Source: Nakamurella silvestris (GTDB lineage Bacteria > Actinomycetota > Actinomycetes > Mycobacteriales > Nakamurellaceae). Taken from it: DNA of 59,404 nucleotides. The position numbers and the translations under genes were made by a program. Location of the stretch: positions 1-59,404 of the forward strand of contig QXCQ01000235.1 of NCBI GenBank assembly GCA_003576535.1, written 5' to 3'. The stretch's first letter is position 1. Each line of letters opens with the position of its first letter. The notes beneath the pieces are model-generated. The model ran no database searches. It had not been told where the DNA came from and saw only the letters and a list, made by a program, of their open reading frames with translations. Shown here piece after piece: positions 47,501-56,599 of this stretch.

Positions 47501-48570
47501 CGGAGACCTCGCCGCGGCCGTTCTACGCCGACATCCTCTGGCTCGCCACGGACGGCATCAGCACCGGTAACCCGGACGGCACCTTCAAGCCGGCGGACTC
47601 GATCACCCGACAGGCGATGGCGGCCTTCCTGTACCGCTACGCGAACCCGGGCCGAACCGCACCGGCCTGCACCACCAAGCCCTTCCCGGACATCGCCGTG
47701 GACAACCAGTTCTGCGGCTACATCTCCTGGCTCGCAGGCAAGGGCATCGCCTCCGGGTTCGAGGACGGCAAGTTCTACCCGAACAAGCTGGTCGATCGTC
47801 AGGCGATGGCGGCCTTCCTGTTCCGGCTGGTGAACCCCGGCGCGGCGCAGCCGGTCTGCCAGACGGCGCCGTTCTCCGACGTGGCCGTTGGCAACCAGTT
47901 CTGCGGTGCGATCGAGTGGTTGGTCGGCAAGGGCATCACCACCGGCTTCGCCGACGGCAAGTTCCGTCCGGCCTCGACGGTGGCACGTGATGCCACTGCG
48001 GCCTTCCTGCACCGTATGTCGGCCGCAGGCCTCGGGCGGCAGCTCGGAATCCTGAGCTTCGACGGCACCTCACCGGTCTCCGCCGGCAGCCCCGGGTTGT
48101 TCCCGTGGGGTGCCAACGCGCAGGCCACCCCGGCCCTGACGGTTCAGACGTACACCGACATCCCGGGTTACGGCCCGACGAAGGGTCTCCGTGCCGCGGC
48201 CACCCGGACCTCGGCGAGCAACTACAGCGGTTTCAGCTACGAGACCGCGGCCATCCAGGACTGGAGCGCCTACGACGGGTTCGCCTTCTGGTTCAAGGGG
48301 AATGCCTCCGGAAAGACCCTGCAGTACGAGCTGAAGCTCACCGGTACGAGCGCCGGCGCGACCGGCCTGTACGTCTCGAACCTGGTGGACGACAGCTCCG
48401 ACTGGAAGCTGGTCAAGATCAAGTGGTCGAGCCTGACCCGTAAGTCGGGCAACACCGGTCCGGTCACCCCGGATCCGTCCAAGGCCTGGGGTTTCGCGGT
48501 CACGCTCAGCTCCGCGAACATCGCCTTCGACTACGGTTTCGCCGACTGGCACCTGTACATCGGTAACTGA
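44584..48570 (+). CDS. SLH-anchored family 20 beta-N-acetylhexosaminidase
   Basis: 1328 residues. A signal peptide ([20 protein letters not shown]) leads to the GH20 N-terminal domain ([20 protein letters not shown]). The catalytic barrel has [48 protein letters not shown] and the Asp366-Glu367 pair of GGDEVPT used in substrate-assisted catalysis. After it come a PKD-like domain ([13 protein letters not shown]), two fibronectin-III domains, an Ig-like domain, three SLH repeats (about residues 980-1145, [20 protein letters not shown]) and a C-terminal jelly-roll module ([17 protein letters not shown]). It would cut terminal GlcNAc from chitin oligomers or glycans at the cell surface, feeding the adjacent transporter. 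SLH domains inside the chain, before the last module, are unusual but not unique. Confidence 0.93.
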   Translation: MIHARRRLRARPPQGTSRSRFGVTAVALGATLMMAIGQPAIASASPVPALAAAEVPAAAAPSLVPVPASLVTHAGDDFLLTATSRIVLDTATVGGVRQFAEKFAAPLRTSTGYPLPVVSSAAANGDIVLRVGDPGQTGDEAYRLQVGATGAVVTAATAHGLFNGLQSLKQLFPVWSSSPTRVTADWVLPGVEIVDKPRYAYRGMMLDIARHFHTVQTAKELVDQLAAYKINVLHLHLSDDQGFRVKITGRPEITSIGAQYSINGDPGGYWTQAEFLDFVAYAADRFIDVIPEVDSPGHNNALIMSYADTYPDVNCSNQKPPIWNETSAVGYSAMCPESENTWKILGDITAQLSDLSGSKYYNIGGDEVPTSILTHDRYDAFVEKISSIVRAQGKIPMGWADISSANFPALPGGVNGIAQYWANGTPSGTAGDTGRLAVQKGLKVLMSPANLTYLDMKYSANVPATLGLSWAGLIEEQKAYNWDPATLIPARGTLPAVTESDIIGVEAPLWSETLVTQNDIEYMTYPRLPALAEVAWSPQANRVYADFSTRLAAQAARWQLQSTNFFPTAQIPWQLDALGTPAWLSPAGVVSAEVAVVAAPSRATTAVTAVINWGDGTTSPGTVTGNASTATSINGLYSVSGTHTYSTAGPFAATVTVSASGTASKTVPFSVTAAAASPAGAPTAVTAVASDATVALTWNAPASDGGSAVTGYLVTPWKGAVRGTPIATGSTATSLTIPELINGTAYSFTVAARTAVGAGASSDASAVVTPARVPNPSTTISAVISGGAANVTWGTVVGANPGSAITGYSLTTFIDGVAQTPVDITGVGTRTYTLPALQVGKLYRFQVVSVNALGRSVPSPKSLPVGIKAGTTVGLSVDNAVVPVGTPATATVSVTVSDAGSTAGTVTVKDGSKTLATAPVTAGSAVVTLPSTVPAGAHSLVATFTPANPATVSAASSAAVPFEVYFVDVAPPTETSPRPFYADILWLATDGISTGNPDGTFKPADSITRQAMAAFLYRYANPGRTAPACTTKPFPDIAVDNQFCGYISWLAGKGIASGFEDGKFYPNKLVDRQAMAAFLFRLVNPGAAQPVCQTAPFSDVAVGNQFCGAIEWLVGKGITTGFADGKFRPASTVARDATAAFLHRMSAAGLGRQLGILSFDGTSPVSAGSPGLFPWGANAQATPALTVQTYTDIPGYGPTKGLRAAATRTSASNYSGFSYETAAIQDWSAYDGFAFWFKGNASGKTLQYELKLTGTSAGATGLYVSNLVDDSSDWKLVKIKWSSLTRKSGNTGPVTPDPSKAWGFAVTLSSANIAFDYGFADWHLYIGN

Positions 48571-48621
48571 TCCGAGGGGTCGGTCGGCAGCGGACAGGCC
48601 GCCGGCCGCCCTCGGATCAAC

Positions 48622-48667
48622 CGGCGGTGGTGGTGATCGCAGACCCTTGCGGTCACCACCACCGCCG
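48622..48667 (+). terminator. Stem-loop after the GH20 gene
   Basis: CGGCGGTGGTGGTGA and TCACCACCACCGCCG pair perfectly over 15 bp with a 16-base loop. A second, weaker hairpin (TCCGAGGG/CCCTCGGA) lies just before it. Confidence 0.75.
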
Positions 48668-48745
48668 ACCCTCGTCCAGCCGTGGATGATGGATGCACCA
48701 CCACGAAACACCCTTGGAAACACTGCACCTGGAAGGAACCTCCCC

Positions 48746-49525
48746 ATGGAGATCGTCATCGCGCCGGACGAGCAGGCCGCCGCGAACGTTGTCGCCGATG
48801 TCTTCGAGCAACACCTGAGGTCAGGGCCGACGGTCCTGGGGTTGGCGACCGGATCGTCACCGTTGCGCACCTACGCCGAGCTGATCCGGCGGCACCGCGA
48901 GGAGGGGCTGAGTTTCGCCCAGGCAGGTGCCTTCCTGCTCGACGAGTACGTAGGTCTGCCCAGAAGCCATCCGGAGTCGTACTTCTCCGTGATCCGGCGG
49001 GAGTTCACCGATCATGTCGACCTGGACCCGGACCGCGTCCACAGCCCTCACGGCGAGGCGGAGGATGTCGCGGCCGAGGCCATCGCCTACGACCGTGCCA
49101 TCGCCGAGGCGGGCGGGGTGGACGTCCAGTTGCTGGGCATCGGGACCGACGGTCACATCGGCTTCAACGAACCGATCTCGTCGTTGACCTCCCGGACCAG
49201 GGTCAAGACCCTGACCGAACAGACACGCAAGGACAACGCGCGGTTCTTCTCGAGCCAGGAGGAGGTGCCGCGGCACGTGCTGACCCAGGGCCTCGGCACC
49301 ATCGGTGAGGCCCGCCACGTGGTGCTGGTGGCGACCGGTGCGGCCAAGGCCGCGGCCGTGGCCGCCATGGTGGAGGGCCCCCTGGCGGCCCTGTCACCGG
49401 CATCCTCGTTGCAGCTGCATCCCCATGCCACGATCGTGGTCGACGAGGCCGCCGCCACGGCGCTGAACCTCGCCGACTACTACCGGTTCGCGTTGGCCCA
49501 CAAGCCTTCCTGGCAGCAGTTCTGA
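48746..49525 (+). CDS. nagB: Glucosamine-6-phosphate deaminase
   Basis: 259 residues. It converts glucosamine-6-phosphate to fructose-6-phosphate and ammonia. [20 protein letters not shown] is the phosphate loop, [17 protein letters not shown] has the catalytic Asp, [15 protein letters not shown] has the catalytic His and neighbouring acid, and [20 protein letters not shown] follows. GGAAGGA lies before the ATG. It completes the GlcNAc pathway with nagA. Confidence 0.96.
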   Translation: MEIVIAPDEQAAANVVADVFEQHLRSGPTVLGLATGSSPLRTYAELIRRHREEGLSFAQAGAFLLDEYVGLPRSHPESYFSVIRREFTDHVDLDPDRVHSPHGEAEDVAAEAIAYDRAIAEAGGVDVQLLGIGTDGHIGFNEPISSLTSRTRVKTLTEQTRKDNARFFSSQEEVPRHVLTQGLGTIGEARHVVLVATGAAKAAAVAAMVEGPLAALSPASSLQLHPHATIVVDEAAATALNLADYYRFALAHKPSWQQF

Positions 49526-49530
49526 TTTCT

Positions 49531-49677
49531 CTGCCGCCGGTTCGGCGGCAGTGATTCCTCGGTACGGCGGTTCCGTACCGTAACGGGCTACCCGCGGCCG
49601 TTCCGCGGGTGGGCAGGCAGGCGGGTGCCGCCGACTGCCTGCGCCGGCTCCGGGAGGTGTTCGCGTCCCGGAGCCGG
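49531..49677 (+). repeat. Tandem array of five stem-loops
   Basis: Five successive perfect hairpins: CTGCCGCCG/CGGCGGCAG (49531-49551), CGGTACGG/CCGTACCG (49560-49580), ACCCGCGG/CCGCGGGT (49590-49610), GCAGGCAG/CTGCCTGC (49613-49642), CCGGCTCCGGGA/TCCCGGAGCCGG (49644-49677). They fill the gap between the convergent ends of nagB and the ATP-grasp gene. The stems differ in sequence, so it is not a simple tandem repeat. Confidence 0.85.
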
Positions 49678-49720
49678 CGAGCAGGATCCCGGCCGATCGA
49701 TACTGCTGGCCGCGCGGTGC

Positions 49721-50596
49721 CTACGGCCGAACGGTGTCGCGGCCGATCACCGCCGCCACCAACCTGTCGACGGCCGCGGAATCGGTGTAGGGGAGGAACA
49801 GGGAAGGTTCGATCATCTCCAGTTCCAGGACGCAGTACCCGCCGTCGTCGTCACGGACCAGGTCCACCCGCGCATAGGCGGGGGTGCCCAGGTGCGCGGA
49901 CACCAGGTCGACAGCCGCTTGTGCCACGACGATCTGGGTCGCCGAGGCGGTGTGCGGGCGGTTGGTCTCCGCGGCGAACAACGACTCGACCGTCCCGGCC
50001 CGCGGCAGCGCCACCTTCTTGTTCGCAGCATGACTGAAACTGCCCTCGAAGAAGACCATCGGCCATTCACCCACCGCCGCAACGGATGCCAGGAACGGCT
50101 GGACCAGAACCGTTGTCCCCGAGCCGTGCAGCCGGGCCACGTGCCCCGTGGCAACGTCGTGCTGTTCCGGTCCGTAGGATGCGGCGTCCCGGCTGCCGGC
50201 CCCGACGGCCGGTTTGACGACGAAATCGCCGGCAGGGAAGACGACCGGGTCCCCGGGGGCGATGAATTCGGTCGGTGTGATGGATACGCCGGCACGGTCG
50301 AGTTCGGCCAGATACCGCTTGTCCAGGTTCCAGCGGATGGTCGCGGGCGGGTTGAGCAGATCCGTCACCGCGTCGACCCGGTCGAGCCAGCCGAGGAACT
50401 CGGCCAGACGTTCCGGGTAGTCCCAGGCCGATCGCAGCACCACCCGGTCGAAATCCGACCAGTCCACCGCGGGGTCGTCCCAGTCGACCACCGCGGTGTC
50501 GATCCCGGCCCGGCGTAGGCCTGCCAGCGCCAACGGCTCGTCCTCGTCCAACCCTCTCGCCTCCTGGGTGGTCACCCAGGCCACACGTCGAATCAC
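49721..50596 (-). CDS. ATP-grasp domain protein, DcsG-like
   Basis: 291 residues. VVLRSAWDYPERLAEFLGWL and LLNPPATIRWNLDKRYLAEL begin the fold; FPAGDFVVKPAVGAGSRDAA holds the ATP-binding Lys and Gly loop; LVQPFLASVAAVGEWPMVFF is the next part; YARVDLVRDDDGGYCVLELE holds the metal-binding acids. This layout occurs in the cycloserine-pathway ligase DcsG and in many uncharacterised relatives. No cycloserine genes are near, so the substrate is unknown. The start is GTG at 50596 with AGGGG before it. Confidence 0.8.
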   Translation of the reverse strand: MIRRVAWVTTQEARGLDEDEPLALAGLRRAGIDTAVVDWDDPAVDWSDFDRVVLRSAWDYPERLAEFLGWLDRVDAVTDLLNPPATIRWNLDKRYLAELDRAGVSITPTEFIAPGDPVVFPAGDFVVKPAVGAGSRDAASYGPEQHDVATGHVARLHGSGTTVLVQPFLASVAAVGEWPMVFFEGSFSHAANKKVALPRAGTVESLFAAETNRPHTASATQIVVAQAAVDLVSAHLGTPAYARVDLVRDDDGGYCVLELEMIEPSLFLPYTDSAAVDRLVAAVIGRDTVRP

Positions 50597-50672
50597 TGCA
50601 CGCCCCTGTCCGTATCACTGGTTCCATCGATCCGGTCGACCGATCCGTTCAGCCTGACAGGTCGACTCCCGG

Positions 50673-51461
50673 TCAGGCTTGAATGATTCCGTGCACCTGT
50701 GCCGAACGCATCTGCCCGGGAGTACGGGCATAGGCGGCGACGAAATGTCGATGGAAGTGCGCTTGATCGCTGAAACCCAGCTCGGCGGCGACAACTGTCG
50801 GTGCCACACCGGCCCGCAATCGACGTCTCCCCTCGGACAACCGCTCCTGCAGGTGCCAGGCGTACGGTGGCACACCCACGGCCGCGACGAAGGATCGGAT
50901 GAAGTGGTCCGGACTCACCGACACCTGCGCGGCGAGTGCCGGGATGCTCACGGGTTCGGCCAGATCCTCCCTCAGCTCGCGCAGGAGTGAGCTCAGTGCG
51001 GTGGCACCCACCAGGGTCGGATCCTGCTGGGCCGGTGGGGATCCGCTACCACGGTGGAGGACCTCGGAGATGACCCAGAGTGTCTGCTCTGCAGCGGTTC
51101 TGAGATCAGACAGTGCGGCGATGGAGCGGATCGTGTGCGCCAGCGCTTGATCCACCACGACCGGATGTTCCAGGTCGATGCTTCGCCCGCCGGTGAGTTC
51201 GGCGACGGTGGCGGCGTCGACGTGGATGCTGAAACACTCCCACGGGGCACCGTCACGGGTCAGGGCGGTGGAAGCCTGGACCTGCCCGGGGTTGTAGACC
51301 GTCACCTCCTCCACACCGACGTCGAAGCGTTGCCGGTCCAGACGTACGAATTCCCGCTCGACCTCGAGGCCGTTGGCCGAGATCACGAATTCGTCATGGG
51401 AGTGGGGCGCGAAACGGTGTCCCCTCGCCTCGTACCGCTCGGCCACCGTCGTCCCGGACAT
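50673..51461 (-). CDS. AraC-family regulator with N-terminal cupin
   Basis: 262 residues. The N-terminus (GHRFAPHSHDEFVISANGLE, VEEVTVYNPGQVQAS) is an AraC-binding cupin of the PF02311 type. The C-terminal helix-turn-helices are IPALAAQVSVSPDHFIRSFV and PTVVAAELGFSDQAHFHRHF. TACCGT six bases before the ATG and no Shine-Dalgarno sequence suggest a leaderless message. It is divergent from the DipZ-like gene; regulation of that gene is possible but unproved. Confidence 0.9.
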   Translation of the reverse strand: MSGTTVAERYEARGHRFAPHSHDEFVISANGLEVEREFVRLDRQRFDVGVEEVTVYNPGQVQASTALTRDGAPWECFSIHVDAATVAELTGGRSIDLEHPVVVDQALAHTIRSIAALSDLRTAAEQTLWVISEVLHRGSGSPPAQQDPTLVGATALSSLLRELREDLAEPVSIPALAAQVSVSPDHFIRSFVAAVGVPPYAWHLQERLSEGRRRLRAGVAPTVVAAELGFSDQAHFHRHFVAAYARTPGQMRSAQVHGIIQA

Positions 51462-51662
51462 GCGTTCACGGTAGCGCGGGCCACCGGAACTGCACCGGGT
51501 TCGGTCCCGTCACCTCCTCACGCGGACCTGTTCGGCCTGGTCGGGGAAGGGTGCTCCACGTGGATCCGACGACCGGACCAATCCACATGTGCCTTGGGCG
51601 CGAACGATGCTCATCAGGGTGAGCACCTTGGTCCAGGCGTACAAGGTGTGAGGACGGCAGCC

Positions 51663-53477
51663 ATGTTGACATTGATCCTGATCGGGTTTCTCGGGGGTCT
51701 GATCACCGGTGTTTCGCCGTGTGTGCTGCCGATGCTGCCGGTGATCTTCTTCGCCGGTGGTACTGCGAAAGCGTCCCAGGGGGCAGCGGCGACCGCCGTC
51801 GCCGCAGCACCCGCGCCGGTCGCAGTCGGGGCGGGCCCGGGCCCCTTGCTCGACGCCGCGCCCCTGCTCGACACCGAGCCGAGGCCGCCGGCGAAAGCAC
51901 CCAAGCGGAGCCGCCGGCCGTTGAAGATCATCAGCGGCCTGATCCTGAGTTTTTCGGTCTTCACCTTGATCGGTTCCTTCCTGCTGACGGCGATCGGACT
52001 GCCGCAGGACTTCCTCCGTTGGGCAGGCCTGACGATCCTCTCGCTGATCGGCGTCGGTTTGATCTTCCCGCGGGTCGAGGAGATCATCCAGCGGCCGTTC
52101 TACCGCTTGCCCAAGTTCAGTCGTGGTGCCGACGGCAACGCCTTTGTCCTCGGGCTTGGCCTTGGCACCCTGTACGTTCCTTGTGCCGGACCGGTTCTCG
52201 CCGCCATCACGGTGGCAGGTGCCACCGGGAAGATCGATATCCGGATCGTGGCACTGACTCTCGCCTTCGCCGTCGGGGTCGCGGTTCCGCTGTTCTTCTT
52301 CGCCCTCGCCGGTGACAAGATCGGCAAGAGGCTGATGGCCTATCGCAGCCGGGCCCGCAAGTTCCGCATCGCCGGTGGGATCCTGATGATCACCCTGGCC
52401 GTGGCTCTGGCCTTCAACCTCACCGACGCCCTGCAGCGGGCGTTGCCCAACTACACCCAGACCCTGCAGGACAAGGTGGAGAACAGCGATACCGCCCGTG
52501 GAGCATTGACCGGACTGTCCAACGCCTCCAACAGCGAACTCGACCAGTGCCCGCCCGGATCCGACACCCTGGCCAGCTGTGGGAAGGCCCCGGCCTTCGA
52601 GGGTATCGACAAGTGGTTCAACACCCCTGGCGGATCGGCGCTGTCGGTCGACGGGCTCAAGGGCAAGGTGACCCTCGTCGACTTCTGGACCTACTCCTGC
52701 ATCAACTGCCAGCGCTCCATCCCCCATGTCGAGTCCTGGTACAAGGCTTATGCAGCAAGTGGTTTGGAGGTCGTCGGTGTGCACACCCCGGAGTTCGCCT
52801 TCGAGAAGGAAGCGGGGAACGTCCAGCAGGGCATCAAGGATCAGGGTGTCACCTATCCGGTGGCGATGGACAATTCGTACACGACCTGGACCAACTACCG
52901 GAATCGGTACTGGCCGGCCGAGTATCTGATCGACGCGAGCGGGACCGTACGGCACATCAAGTTCGGCGAAGGGGATTACGCCCAGACCGAGAACCTGATC
53001 AGGGAGCTGCTCACCGCCGCGAACCCGGGGGCAACGCTGCCGGCACCGGTGGAGTCGGCAGGCGAGGCGGTCGCGGTCGACGCGCAGACGACACCCGAGA
53101 CCTATCTGGCATACACCGGTTCGAAGAACTACATCGGAGACACGAAACTCACCATCGGCGCAGCGACGTTCACCCTGCCGAGCAGCCAGCCGGCGGACAC
53201 CTACGGCCTGCAGGGACCGTGGAAGGTCGGCACCCAGGAGATCACCGCCCAGGGGGCGGCCGAGATCCAACTGAACTACCAGGCGACCAAGGTCTACGCC
53301 GTGTTGGGCGGATCGGGGCAGGTGACGGTGAAGCGTGACGGGGCGGTGCTCTCGACCTTCCAGGTCTCCGGGACACCGCACCTGTATCCGATCGTCGACG
53401 GTGCCGACCACGAGCAGGCGACCATCGAGCTCGACGTCACCCCTGGGATCCAGGCGTACACCTTCACCTTCGGCTGA
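51663..53477 (+). CDS. DipZ-like CcdA-thioredoxin fusion
   Basis: 604 residues. A CcdA-type membrane domain starts at LTLILIGFLGGLITGVSPCV with a reactive Cys in SPCVLPMLPV; a second reactive Cys is in GTLYVPCAGPVLAAITVAGA. An Ala/Pro-rich insert of about 50 residues lies between the first two membrane segments. After about residue 270 comes a TlpA/thioredoxin domain with the active site Cys346-Ile-Asn-Cys349 in FWTYSCINCQRSIPH. A beta-rich C-terminal domain follows, as in mycobacterial DipZ. It would carry electrons from cytosolic thioredoxin to outer targets. GAGGA lies before the ATG. Confidence 0.9.
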   Translation: MLTLILIGFLGGLITGVSPCVLPMLPVIFFAGGTAKASQGAAATAVAAAPAPVAVGAGPGPLLDAAPLLDTEPRPPAKAPKRSRRPLKIISGLILSFSVFTLIGSFLLTAIGLPQDFLRWAGLTILSLIGVGLIFPRVEEIIQRPFYRLPKFSRGADGNAFVLGLGLGTLYVPCAGPVLAAITVAGATGKIDIRIVALTLAFAVGVAVPLFFFALAGDKIGKRLMAYRSRARKFRIAGGILMITLAVALAFNLTDALQRALPNYTQTLQDKVENSDTARGALTGLSNASNSELDQCPPGSDTLASCGKAPAFEGIDKWFNTPGGSALSVDGLKGKVTLVDFWTYSCINCQRSIPHVESWYKAYAASGLEVVGVHTPEFAFEKEAGNVQQGIKDQGVTYPVAMDNSYTTWTNYRNRYWPAEYLIDASGTVRHIKFGEGDYAQTENLIRELLTAANPGATLPAPVESAGEAVAVDAQTTPETYLAYTGSKNYIGDTKLTIGAATFTLPSSQPADTYGLQGPWKVGTQEITAQGAAEIQLNYQATKVYAVLGGSGQVTVKRDGAVLSTFQVSGTPHLYPIVDGADHEQATIELDVTPGIQAYTFTFG

Positions 53478-53505
53478 CCCGGCCGATCCGGCCCGGCGTG
53501 GCCTT

Positions 53506-53571
53506 GACCGCGCTCCATCCCGACGTCTGCGCTTGTTGCATCCAGCGCGGTAGTCAGGAAGGAGCGCGGTC
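53506..53571. repeat. Inverted repeat, related to the sequence at 59335
   Basis: GACCGCGCTCC (53506-53516) and GGAGCGCGGTC (53561-53571) pair perfectly over 11 bp with 44 bases between. The left arm and the next 24 bases match 59335-59369 at 28 of 35 positions. The right arm coincides with the point where the PIN-toxin remnant loses its family match. It may also act as terminator for the DipZ-like gene. Confidence 0.65.
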
Positions 53572-53800
53572 GCACGAGATCATGCCATCCTCGACGCCCA
53601 GCGGAACACCGGCGGATCGCCGTACTTCCTGCATCTTGGCGTAGAGCCGCGCGGCTGCCTCGTCGTACGGAAGGAGGTTGTCGGGAAACGTACCCAGGGT
53701 GCGCTTGATCGCTTCCAGCAGGTCATTTCGACGACGTCCTTGCGGCAAGCGCCGGGCACCGGACAGCAACCGGGTGTATGCAAGGTCGAGCGTCAGGGGG
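53554..53800 (-). pseudogene. Remnant of a VapC-type PIN-domain toxin
   Basis: The translated stretch LLSGARRLPQGRRRN, then LLEAIKRTLGTFPDNLLPYD and EAAARLYAKMQEVRRSAGVP, then LGVEDGMIS, follows the second half of VapC toxins, where a Glu-Leu-Leu-x-Gly motif, the central acids and an Asp of the ADAxIA motif are expected. The first half with the DTN motif is absent, and the family match stops at GMIS, at the arm of an inverted repeat. No antitoxin gene is visible. It is almost certainly non-functional. Confidence 0.6.
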
Positions 53801-54352
53801 ATGAGACGGGGAAACCGTCGTGATGTGGCGGAGGGGACGATCCCGAATGGAGCACGGCCGAATCGCCGCTCGTCAGATTGCCGGCGATCAGATCGCCGTG
53901 GGCCATGACTCCCCGCCCGATGGCCGGTGTGAGTCCTTGATGATGTAGCGGAAAAATCTGAGGTGTATCCACACCCGCGCGGGTGCTGACCCGCGCCTCC
54001 TGTCCCGCCCCGCTTCAACTACGGAGCGCAAACAGTTACCCGGTCTGCTCCAGCACCAGTGACCGATGTCCAGACCCGACAGCAAAATCGGACAATCATC
54101 ACACTTCCGGCAAATCGGCACATCCTCCGAGTCCTCGCTCCGGAAGGCTCCGATCGACGGGAACTCCTGGTGCAACTGCGGAATCGCGTGTTTCGGCCCG
54201 GACATCACGATCGACGACGAGTGAGCGACCAGTTCCGCACCGTGACCAGGTGACTGGGCAACATCGATCACCGCCAGTAACGTGCGAATTCCGATGAGGC
54301 ACGCAACGGCAGGTTCTCGGAAAACTCACTTGCATAAGGGGCTGACGGCAGC
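53801..54352. other. Degenerate intergenic region
   Basis: No intact gene. One leftward fragment at 53906-53871 reads MAHGDLIAGNLT, which is like the HGDLxPGN catalytic motif of aminoglycoside-phosphotransferase-type kinases, preceded by PAIGRGV, but the frame breaks soon after. The rest, with somewhat lower GC, shows no recognisable coding. TTGCATAAGG at about 54331-54340 may be a -10 region for the acyltransferase. Confidence 0.5.
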
Positions 54353-56491
54353 ATGGGCGCAGGGTCTTCAACGGATTCCACCAGGGTCTCTCAGGCACCA
54401 TCTGAGGCCGTGTCCTCCCGCTCTGCTTTTCTGCCGGAGGTCCAGGCGCTGAGAGCCCTTGCCGTGCTCTTCGTGGTGCTCTTCCACCTCTGGCCGAAAC
54501 AGGTGACCGGAGGCTATATCGGCGTCGATGTATTTTTTGTCATCTCCGGCTTTTTGATCAGCTCGCATCTACTCAAAGAAGTGGCCGAAACGGGCGGAGT
54601 CCGGTTGGTCCGGTTCTGGGCGCGGCGGGTACGACGCCTGCTGCCGGCCGCGTTCTTGACCTTGGCCGTCACCCTGGCCTGCGTGTTCCTGTTCGTGCCG
54701 ACAGACCTGTGGAAGCCGTCGTTGAAGGAGGTCGCCGGCAGCGCCCTCTACGTGCAGAACTGGGTGTTGGCACGGGCTTCGGTGGACTACTTCGCCGAGG
54801 ACAATGCGGCGACGGCCGTCCAGCACTATTGGTCGCTGGCGGTTGAGGAGCAGTTCTACGTCATCTGGCCCGTGCTGGTCCTGCTGACGGTCCTGCTCTT
54901 GAGGCGTGCGTCCATTCGAGTGCGCACATCAGGGCTTGCCGCAGGCATGGCTGTTGTCTTCGCCGGTTCGCTGGCCTATTCGATCCATATCGCCCACAGC
55001 TCACAGGCGGCGGGTTATTTCTCGACCTTTTCCCACGCTTGGGAATTCGCCGCCGGCGGGCTGCTTGCGATGGCCTACCCGCGAATCGCCACCTTCGTCC
55101 TCGCGCAGGGCGGGGCGTGGCGGGCTGCGACGAGTTGGGTCGGCTGGGGTGTTCTGGTGTACTCCGGCCTGGTGTTCGACGGCAGCACACTGTTCCCCGG
55201 GTCCGCGGCGCTGTTGCCCACGCTCGGTGTCGTCCTGGTGATCGCCGCAGGCCAGACCGCCGTCCCCTGGGGGCCCGGGGCCCTCGTCCTGGCCCGGCCC
55301 GTGTAGTTCACCGGGGATGTGTCGTACTCGCTGTACCTGTGGCATTGGCCGTTGATCGTCCTGGTGCCGGTCCTCACCGGGGGTGCCCTCGACAATGCAC
55401 AGAAGGCCGGCATCCTGGCGGCCTCCTTCGTATTGGCAACCCTGTCGAAGCGCTACGTGGAGGACCGGGTCCGGTTCAGTTCCCTCGCTGCAAAGCCGCC
55501 GCTGCGGACCTTCGCCCTGCTGGCGCTGGCCTCGGTCCTGTTGGTGGCTGCGTGTGTCATTCCGATCAAGGCCGAGAACGACCAAGTCGCCGCCGCCCGG
55601 GTCATGGCCACGGCTATGGCAGGGGAGGCGTGCTTCGGTGCTGCGGCCGCGTTGGAAGCCGACGCCTGCCCTTCGACGCATCAGGTGTTGAACGGCCTCG
55701 GACCGGCTTTCGCGAAGACGGATGAGACGGCCGCTTGGGCTGCCGGACATCTGAAGGGTTTCGACCAGAACAGCTGCCCGGCCGTGGCGGCTTCGGTCCG
55801 CCGATGCGTGCTGGGTGACCCGGACGGCGCCACGACCATCGCCCTGGTGGGGGACTCCCACGCACTCTCGATGCTGCCCGCCTTTGTGCTCGGTGCCGAG
55901 CGCAAAGGCTGGCGGCTCGAGTTCTTCTGGAAGTCCTCCTGTCGGCCGGTCCTTCCGAAGTTCCGGTCCTCGGTGCCCGCCGAGCGGTCGGCCAGCTGCC
56001 TGGAGTGGAAGACGAACGTCGTCGACTACATCGCCGCCGAACCAGATATCGACCTCGTGGTGACGACCGGGGCCACCCGCCGCTACGCGGTCGAAGTGGC
56101 GGAGGAATCAGAACTCGGCCAGATCGCCCAGGCCTTCTCCGACACCTGGGCCGTGTGGACCAACGCGGGCAAAAAGGTCATGCCGATCCGGGACATGCCC
56201 TTGGCGCAGGAGGTGCCGGGCGACTGCATCGCCTACGCCCGCGGAGCCGAGGACCCGTGTTCCCTCGCTCGCGATATCGCCCTTCCCCATGACCCGCTCG
56301 ACACGGCGATGGAGAGCGGAGCCGACGGCATCTACCCTGTCGACTACCTGGACGCGCTGTGCGACAAGGTCTGCCACTTCGTGGTCGGTGGTGTCATCAC
56401 CCATCGCGACACCGGCCACCTCTCGGCGACCTTCTCCGCCAGTCTGTCTCCCTACGTCGAGGAGGACATCACGTCGGTCCTCGGTGCTTAG
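54353..56491 (+). pseudogene. OatA-like membrane acyltransferase split by an in-frame stop
   Basis: The same reading frame runs from 54353 to 56491 except for one TAG at 55304-55306 (codon 318 of 713). Before it lies most of an acyltransferase-3 membrane domain: EVQALRALAVLFVVLFHLWP, GVDVFFVISGFLI, and QHYWSLAVEEQFYVIWP. After it comes the last part of that domain (VSYSLYLWHWPLIVLVPVL) and then an SGNH-type domain with ALVGDSHALSMLPA and a C-terminal DTGHLSATFS. OatA-type enzymes transfer acetyl groups to peptidoglycan or other surface glycans. CAG to TAG is a one-base change that would explain the stop. The second half could start at GTG 55319, but no clear ribosome binding site is seen. It may be a recent pseudogene, a readthrough gene or a sequence error. 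Confidence 0.85.
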
Positions 56492-56599
56492 GGAGTCAGT
56501 CGCCTCCGCCACCACAGGGCAACTCCTGCTGCGCTCACCGCCATCTGGCAGTAGTAATGACGGGGACAGGTCACCACCCGAACAGACGAGGAAGTACCC

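Noticed and set aside
53888-54271. Leftward frame of 127 codons in the decay zone
   Set aside because: Its composition is not protein-like and it has no family motif or ribosome binding site.
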